A stretch of DNA of 16,997 nucleotides from Thermoplasmatales archaeon (GTDB lineage: Archaea > Thermoplasmatota > E2 > UBA202 > DSCA01): contig DSCA01000127.1 in assembly GCA_011049295.1 (NCBI GenBank), forward strand, positions 1-16,997, written 5' to 3'. The translations under genes were made by a program, and so were the position numbers. Shown here in pieces: positions 13,068 through 16,997 of the stretch. The notes beneath the pieces were generated by a model. It saw nothing but the letters and a program-made list of their open reading frames with translations, made no database searches and was not told the DNA's origin. Positions within the stretch are counted from its first letter, which is position 1. Every line of letters begins with the position of its first letter.

Positions 13068-13310
13068 TCATCGCTTGCAGATGTTGCGGAAGTCATCCCA
13101 GCGTTCATCCCAGTGACGGTAGGGGAGGTTGCGCAGGCGCTGCAGGGCGATGAGGCGCACCTCGTTCCGGACCTCGGCCATCCGGATGCGCACGGACTCC
13201 TTGACAAACTCGGCCACGCTGCCGTAGCCCATCTCTGGATGGTCTTTTATGAAACTGGTCAACTCGCGATGAAACGTATAAGGCAGGGATATAGTGGTAT
13301 ATTTCTCCAT
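13068..13310 (-). CDS. Ribbon-helix-helix (CopG-like) DNA-binding protein
   Basis: An 80-residue protein. Residues 3-12 (KYTTISLPYT) are the N-terminal DNA-contacting strand, followed by helix 1 (FHRELTSFIKDHP) and helix 2 (SVAEFVKESVRIRMAEV), a standard ribbon-helix-helix dimer fold. The tail (RLIALQRLRNLPYRHWDERWDDF) is charged and could be an effector or partner site. It would act as a dimer on a short inverted repeat. It lies just upstream of the NSS transporter on the same strand, and its own promoter region carries CTTTC-AAATG-GAAAG at 13320-13334, a possible operator for self-control. No toxin gene is next to it, so an antitoxin role is not indicated. Confidence 0.82.
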   Translation of the reverse strand: MEKYTTISLPYTFHRELTSFIKDHPEMGYGSVAEFVKESVRIRMAEVRNEVRLIALQRLRNLPYRHWDERWDDFRNICKR

Positions 13311-13319
13311 CTCTACCGC

Positions 13320-13346
13320 CTTTCAAATGGAAAGCGCTATTTATAC
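13320..13346 (-). promoter_or_regulatory. TATA box and short inverted repeat before the ribbon-helix-helix gene
   Basis: The minus strand reads GTATAAATA at 13338-13346, centred 32 bases before the ATG. Between it and the gene, CTTTC and GAAAG form a 5-base inverted repeat around AAATG (13320-13334). The repeat overlies the expected transcription start, where a repressor could act. Short arms make this tentative. Confidence 0.4.
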
Positions 13347-13391
13347 TTATTTATCTGAAAGTTGCCAGTGGATGTATGTCAGCACCAGCCA

Positions 13392-13399
13392 TTTTATAT
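13392..13399 (+). promoter_or_regulatory. TATA box for the secreted pyroglutamyl peptidase
   Basis: TTTTATAT is centred about 24 bases before the ATG at 13420, which selects this ATG among several in-frame candidates and implies a leaderless transcript. Confidence 0.55.
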
Positions 13400-13419
13400 C
13401 GCCTGCCCGTTGTCTCTGT

Positions 13420-14073
13420 ATGAAAACCATACTGCTGGCCCTGACCGTTCTCGTTGCCCTGCCCTTGCCTCTGCCCTTTTTTTCTGCCCCGGAGCCCGTG
13501 GCCCAGGAGACGGTGCTGGTCACCGGGTTCGAGCCCTTCGGCCCGTGGGACAGCAATCCATCGGGAGAGGTAGCCCTGGCCCTGAACGGCACCCTGGTGG
13601 GAGATGTCCGTATCTTGGGCGTGATGCTCCCGGTGACCTTTGGCACCTCCTACCTCCGGCTGCAGGAGTACATGGCCGCATGTGACCCGGTTGCGGTCAT
13701 CGCCCTGGGCCTGGATGGCACCGCCCGCTGGGTAGAGGTGGAGCGTATCGCCCTCAACCTGCAGCATCCCTCCCTCTGGCGGTTTTCCCGCATCAACGAT
13801 TCGGGTCCGCCGGTACGGTGTACGACGCTGCCCACTCGGGCCATCGTTGCGGCGCTGCGGGAGGAGGCCATCGCCGCCCGGCCGTCATGGTTTGCCGGAC
13901 TGTACGTCTGCAACTACGTGTTTTATCGGCTGCAGGAAGATGCCCAGCAAGGGGGCATCCCGGCCGGTTTTATACATGTGCCGCCCACGCCGTCGCAGAA
14001 GCCCTACGGGATGGAGTTGGCCACCACGCTGCAGGCCGTTCGCACCGCCATCAACGTCACCATGGCCGCATGA
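13420..14073 (+). CDS. pcp: Pyroglutamyl peptidase I-like protein (family C15) with a signal peptide
   Basis: A 217-residue protein. Family C15 removes N-terminal pyroglutamate from peptides and is normally cytoplasmic, about 200-215 residues with no signal. Here residues 1-26 form a hydrophobic leader (MKTILLALTVLVALPLPLPF) ahead of the true N-terminus ETVLVTGFEPFG. The catalytic triad is complete: E108 in VEVERIALN, C164 in GLYVCNYVFY and H186 in AGFIHVPP. The segment between E108 and C164 is somewhat shorter and divergent (WRFSRINDSGPPVRCTTLP), but the D-x-G-P-x-x-x-x-T-T-L-P pattern holds. An exported form makes sense beside the secreted C25 protease that follows, acting on peptide ends outside the cell; that is inference. 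The ATG is set by the TATA spacing. A T-run (14074-14078) follows the stop and could aid termination. Confidence 0.88.
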   Translation: MKTILLALTVLVALPLPLPFFSAPEPVAQETVLVTGFEPFGPWDSNPSGEVALALNGTLVGDVRILGVMLPVTFGTSYLRLQEYMAACDPVAVIALGLDGTARWVEVERIALNLQHPSLWRFSRINDSGPPVRCTTLPTRAIVAALREEAIAARPSWFAGLYVCNYVFYRLQEDAQQGGIPAGFIHVPPTPSQKPYGMELATTLQAVRTAINVTMAA

Positions 14074-14173
14074 TTTTTTGTGCCCCTCCCCTGGCTCCGT
14101 GGCCTAGACGGGTGTTTCCTGCGTTTTCCCGTTATACGGCGGCGACGGTGTGCCCCGAGAGGGTGGCGGATAC

Positions 14174-14182
14174 TATTAAATA
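14174..14182 (+). promoter_or_regulatory. TATA-like box and Shine-Dalgarno for the C25 protease
   Basis: TATTAAATA would start transcription near 14205, leaving a leader of about 40 bases with GGGGGGAAG (14232-14240) just before the ATG at 14244. Another AT-rich stretch at 14220-14230 is too close to the ATG for normal spacing. The remaining 14074-14243 interval shows no gene. Confidence 0.4.
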
Positions 14183-14243
14183 TCCATGGAGGCATATCCT
14201 ATTATTCTGCTTTAGACATCAAATAAAATATGGGGGGAAGAAA

Positions 14244-16997
14244 ATGAAAAAAATGGCAGTACTGGCAACTGTTTTTGCCATCCTGGTAGTGGCGCCGTCA
14301 CTGGTTTCAACGCCGTCGGAGGCCAGTCCCGGCCCCGATTTTGACCTGCTGATAATCGCACCTCAAGCGTTCGAAGACGAGCTTGTTCCATTGAAACAGT
14401 TTAAAGACGCTACGGGAAGACCGTCGGTCATTGTCACCCTTGAAGACATCTATACGAACTATACAGGCGCCGATAAAGCTGAGCAGGTCAAGAAGTGTAT
14501 AGCCGACTACGAGGCAGACCACCACATCAGATATGTTTTGCTGGTGGGCGACGTGGACCAGATTCCCATGAGGTATTTTTACCTCAAGCGGATGAATGCA
14601 ACCCACGTGAACTGGCTGCAATACTACCTGACGGACCACTACTATGCCGACCTGTATGACAGCGGGGGCTTCTGCGACTGGAATGACAACGGCAACGGAA
14701 TCTTTGGTGAAATCATAGATGATGACAATGACGGGGACTACACCAACGTTGACGGCATAAACTTTTCCTTCGACGTGGTGGTGGGGAGGATACCGGCAGC
14801 CACGGAGGGGGAGGTAGCGATATATGTGGATAAGGTTATCCGGTACGAGACAGAGGTCTACTACGATTCATGGTTCAAAAACATCCTTCTGGTCACCGGC
14901 ACGGGTGACTGGGTTTATCCCGAACTTCCTACCACTTACGACGAGGACCAAAACGACCAGATAGCCACCGAGATGGCCACTGCGGGTTTTACGGCTGTCA
15001 AGCTCTATCACACCAACACTCCCGGGGACCCTGACTATCCCAACCCCACGAACATAAACACCTATCTCAATGCTGGAGCGGGCTTCATGAACGTGATAAG
15101 CCATGGAAACGAGTTCAGCTGGGGGATCTACGACGTGCGGACAGACCTGTCCGGGCTGGACAACCGGGATAAACTGACCGTGGTCTACAGCTTTGGCTGC
15201 GCCACCGCCAAACTGGGGCCCATAGCCGCAATGGACCAATACATCGATGTCGACGGAACGCTGCGGAACTATGGAACCGATTATGACCCCAGCTACTATC
15301 CGCATCCCTTGGGTACCTGGGCGGAGCCGGCGGTGCCCCATCCCCTCCAGGCTTCATCAACGGATATCGACTGCATGCCGGAGTACTGGAACTTTGCCTC
15401 CGCCAATGGCTCCGTGGCCTTCATAGGCTCCACAGCGGAGGCCAGCGGAACCATGGGCTCCCCGGTCATGCAATACTTTTTTGAGTCATTTGCCTCTGAC
15501 GGGCACCGGGTGCTGGGAGACGTCTGGAACTCGGTATGTGACAAGGTGCTCACCGGAGGCCATAATATTGAAAGTAGCTGGGACCGTAGCAGGAGATGGC
15601 TCTACATCAACCTGTTTGGAGACCCCACTCTCGCCCTGGGTGGATTGCCCGACAAGCCTCCCGAAACCACGCTGTCCATCGGCTCACCCAGCATGACCAT
15701 AGGAAGTGATACCTATGTCAGCGGAGACACGCCCATGACCCTCATGGCCAGCGACGACAGCGCGGTGGATAGCACATGGTATCGTTATTACCTCGAAGGA
15801 GAGCCTGCCCCGTCCTTCTCCTCCTATACGGGGCCTTTCACCATCAGTGGTACCGACGGACTCTACACCATAGAATACTACAGCGTGGATGATGCGAACA
15901 ACAGCGAGTATCCCATAAATGCCCAGCAGGTGAAAGTGGACAACACCCCCCCGGACATCAATGTCACCGTGGGTCACCCGTCATATTATGTTATCGATCT
16001 GGAATCCGACAACGGCGGGTTCACCCATGCTGGTGCAAACGATGACTGGGAATGGGGTGCCCCCATCGCGGGACCGGGCAGCGCTCACTCCGGCAGCAAC
16101 TGCTGGGGGACCAATCTCGACGGAACCTACATGGACGACACCGACGCCATGCTCATGACACCTGAATTTACCGTTCCCCCATCACTTTCTTTCAGCTTCT
16201 GGCACTGGATGGATGGATTTGGCTCCGGAACCTCGGTCTGGGACGGTGGTAACTTAAAAATATCCACGGATGGCGGTGACACATGGGTGTTACTCACCCC
16301 TGACGGCGGATACGGTTATACAGGTGCCTCGTCCAATACCGGCATTGCCTATGAGCCATGTTTCAATTGGGACATCCCGACGTGGACACAGGTCACGGTC
16401 GACCTGAGTGCCTATGCGGGTCAGGATGTAATCATTGCCTGGCACTGGGGCACCAGCTCGGTCGTAGTCTACGATGGCTGGTACATCGACGACGTTATCT
16501 TGGTCCGTAACATGTTCGTTACCCATCATACGCCGGTGTGGATAAATGCCACCGACAATGGCACAGAGTCCTGCATAGTGGGCTCGGTGAACCTGACGGT
16601 TGTGGTGGAGTACCAGGGAATCGAGATCTATAATGTCTCTGACTACGTGGAAAACGCAGGTGAATGGGCGCGTGTCTTTCCAGATCCAGCGGTGATCTTT
16701 GAAGATAACTGTACCCACCACATGAATGTAACTGCCATCGATGACCTGGGCAATACTGCCACCTATAACCTCACATTGTACGTCGACAACGTGAAGCCGA
16801 ATTCATCCATTGACTTGGCTTCTCCTTACTGCCAGAACGTCTCTGTTGCCAATCCGTTTCAGATAAATGGTTCTATTGTCGATTATCCGCTGGGCTGTGC
16901 TTCGGGGGTGAAGAATGCCACTCTGTGGTACCGCTATGCCCGCTACAATCATTCCTTCACCGGCTGGTTTTCTCTGGGGGCTGATGAGTCTGCTCCC
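14244..16997 (+). CDS. Secreted C25 (gingipain-like) cysteine protease with C-terminal beta domains, partial
   Basis: 918 residues, open to the window end. Residues 1-29 are a signal peptide (MKKMAVLATVFAILVVAPSL). The catalytic domain spans about 33-475: an N-terminal Rossmann-like part (FDLLIIAP, YVLLVGDVDQIP), calcium-loop-like DWNDNGNGIFGE at 145-156, FDVVVGRIPA, the catalytic histidine H287 in NVISHGNE and the catalytic cysteine C319 in YSFGCATAK. The 32-residue His-Cys gap is nearly that of gingipain R, and the LFGDPTLALGG ending is typical. After an Ig-like domain (about 480-570), residues about 580-755 form an InhA/MAM-like beta-sandwich (DDWEWGAP, SLSFSFWHWMDG, WYIDDVIL); Ig-like repeats continue to the end. 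Many N-x-S/T sites suit a glycosylated surface protein. The C-terminus, where an anchor or sorting signal would lie, is missing. Codon use is less GC-biased than in the genes upstream. Confidence 0.9.
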   Translation, partial: MKKMAVLATVFAILVVAPSLVSTPSEASPGPDFDLLIIAPQAFEDELVPLKQFKDATGRPSVIVTLEDIYTNYTGADKAEQVKKCIADYEADHHIRYVLLVGDVDQIPMRYFYLKRMNATHVNWLQYYLTDHYYADLYDSGGFCDWNDNGNGIFGEIIDDDNDGDYTNVDGINFSFDVVVGRIPAATEGEVAIYVDKVIRYETEVYYDSWFKNILLVTGTGDWVYPELPTTYDEDQNDQIATEMATAGFTAVKLYHTNTPGDPDYPNPTNINTYLNAGAGFMNVISHGNEFSWGIYDVRTDLSGLDNRDKLTVVYSFGCATAKLGPIAAMDQYIDVDGTLRNYGTDYDPSYYPHPLGTWAEPAVPHPLQASSTDIDCMPEYWNFASANGSVAFIGSTAEASGTMGSPVMQYFFESFASDGHRVLGDVWNSVCDKVLTGGHNIESSWDRSRRWLYINLFGDPTLALGGLPDKPPETTLSIGSPSMTIGSDTYVSGDTPMTLMASDDSAVDSTWYRYYLEGEPAPSFSSYTGPFTISGTDGLYTIEYYSVDDANNSEYPINAQQVKVDNTPPDINVTVGHPSYYVIDLESDNGGFTHAGANDDWEWGAPIAGPGSAHSGSNCWGTNLDGTYMDDTDAMLMTPEFTVPPSLSFSFWHWMDGFGSGTSVWDGGNLKISTDGGDTWVLLTPDGGYGYTGASSNTGIAYEPCFNWDIPTWTQVTVDLSAYAGQDVIIAWHWGTSSVVVYDGWYIDDVILVRNMFVTHHTPVWINATDNGTESCIVGSVNLTVVVEYQGIEIYNVSDYVENAGEWARVFPDPAVIFEDNCTHHMNVTAIDDLGNTATYNLTLYVDNVKPNSSIDLASPYCQNVSVANPFQINGSIVDYPLGCASGVKNATLWYRYARYNHSFTGWFSLGADESAP

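Noticed and set aside
13068..13310. Ribbon-helix-helix protein as an antitoxin
   Set aside because: No small toxin-like gene overlaps or follows it; the next gene is a transporter.
13294..13419. N-terminal extension of the pyroglutamyl peptidase frame
   Set aside because: The extension crosses the TATA box at 13392-13399 and has no family similarity; the leader ATG at 13420 fits the promoter spacing.
1..16997. CRISPR array, tRNA or rRNA gene, insertion sequence or phage genes
   Set aside because: No regularly spaced repeats, cloverleaf-type sequence, transposase, integrase or phage structural motifs were seen on either strand by eye.

Overview
The window is archaeal. It encodes transcription initiation factor TFB, the start of an sn-glycerol-1-phosphate dehydrogenase (the archaeal lipid backbone enzyme), and many genes with a TATA-like box centred about 23-27 bases before the first codon. 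That spacing implies leaderless mRNAs. The high GC content, the secreted C25 (gingipain-type) protease and the mix of genes would fit a Thermoplasmatota-like euryarchaeon, but the lineage is inference from gene content. I saw no tRNA, rRNA, insertion sequence or CRISPR array.

Layout. (1) 1-2492, minus strand: the 5' part of egsA, a flavin-reductase-fold protein, and a large exported protein with two tandem SagB/nitroreductase-like domains plus a C-terminal Ig-like domain. (2) 2570-4412, plus: a one-helix membrane protein coupled to a small-multidrug-export family protein, then an NAD-dependent nucleotide-sugar epimerase. (3) 4396-6451, minus: rlmE and tfb joined by a TAATG overlap, and a zinc-ribbon protein. 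(4) 6537-10450, plus: eight overlapping genes in the order MnhE, MnhF, MnhG, MbhD/DUF4040, MbhE, MnhB, MnhC, MnhD. This is the same order as the antiporter half (mbhA-H) of archaeal membrane-bound hydrogenase, but no hydrogenase genes and no full-length MrpA follow. (5) 10430-11384: a divergent pair, an ACT-domain protein (minus) and a two-helix membrane protein (plus). (6) 11439-13310, minus: a ribbon-helix-helix regulator, a sodium-dependent NSS/SNF transporter and its tiny MetS-like partner. (7) 13420-16997, plus: a pyroglutamyl peptidase with a signal peptide, and a secreted C25 protease running off the end of the window.

How it works together. Genes at the start of transcription units mostly look leaderless, while genes inside the antiporter operon have Shine-Dalgarno sequences. 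The Mrp-type module would exchange Na+ and H+, and the nearby NSS symporter would use a Na+ gradient to import amino acids. The secreted protease and pyroglutamyl peptidase point to digestion of external protein.

Most unusual point: the mbhE-like reading frame has no ATG, GTG or TTG start. It is preceded by a strong Shine-Dalgarno placed exactly for an ATC codon, and an in-frame A_AAA_AAC slippery heptamer at the end of mbhD could instead fuse the two by -1 frameshifting. The second is the exported double nitroreductase-like protein.
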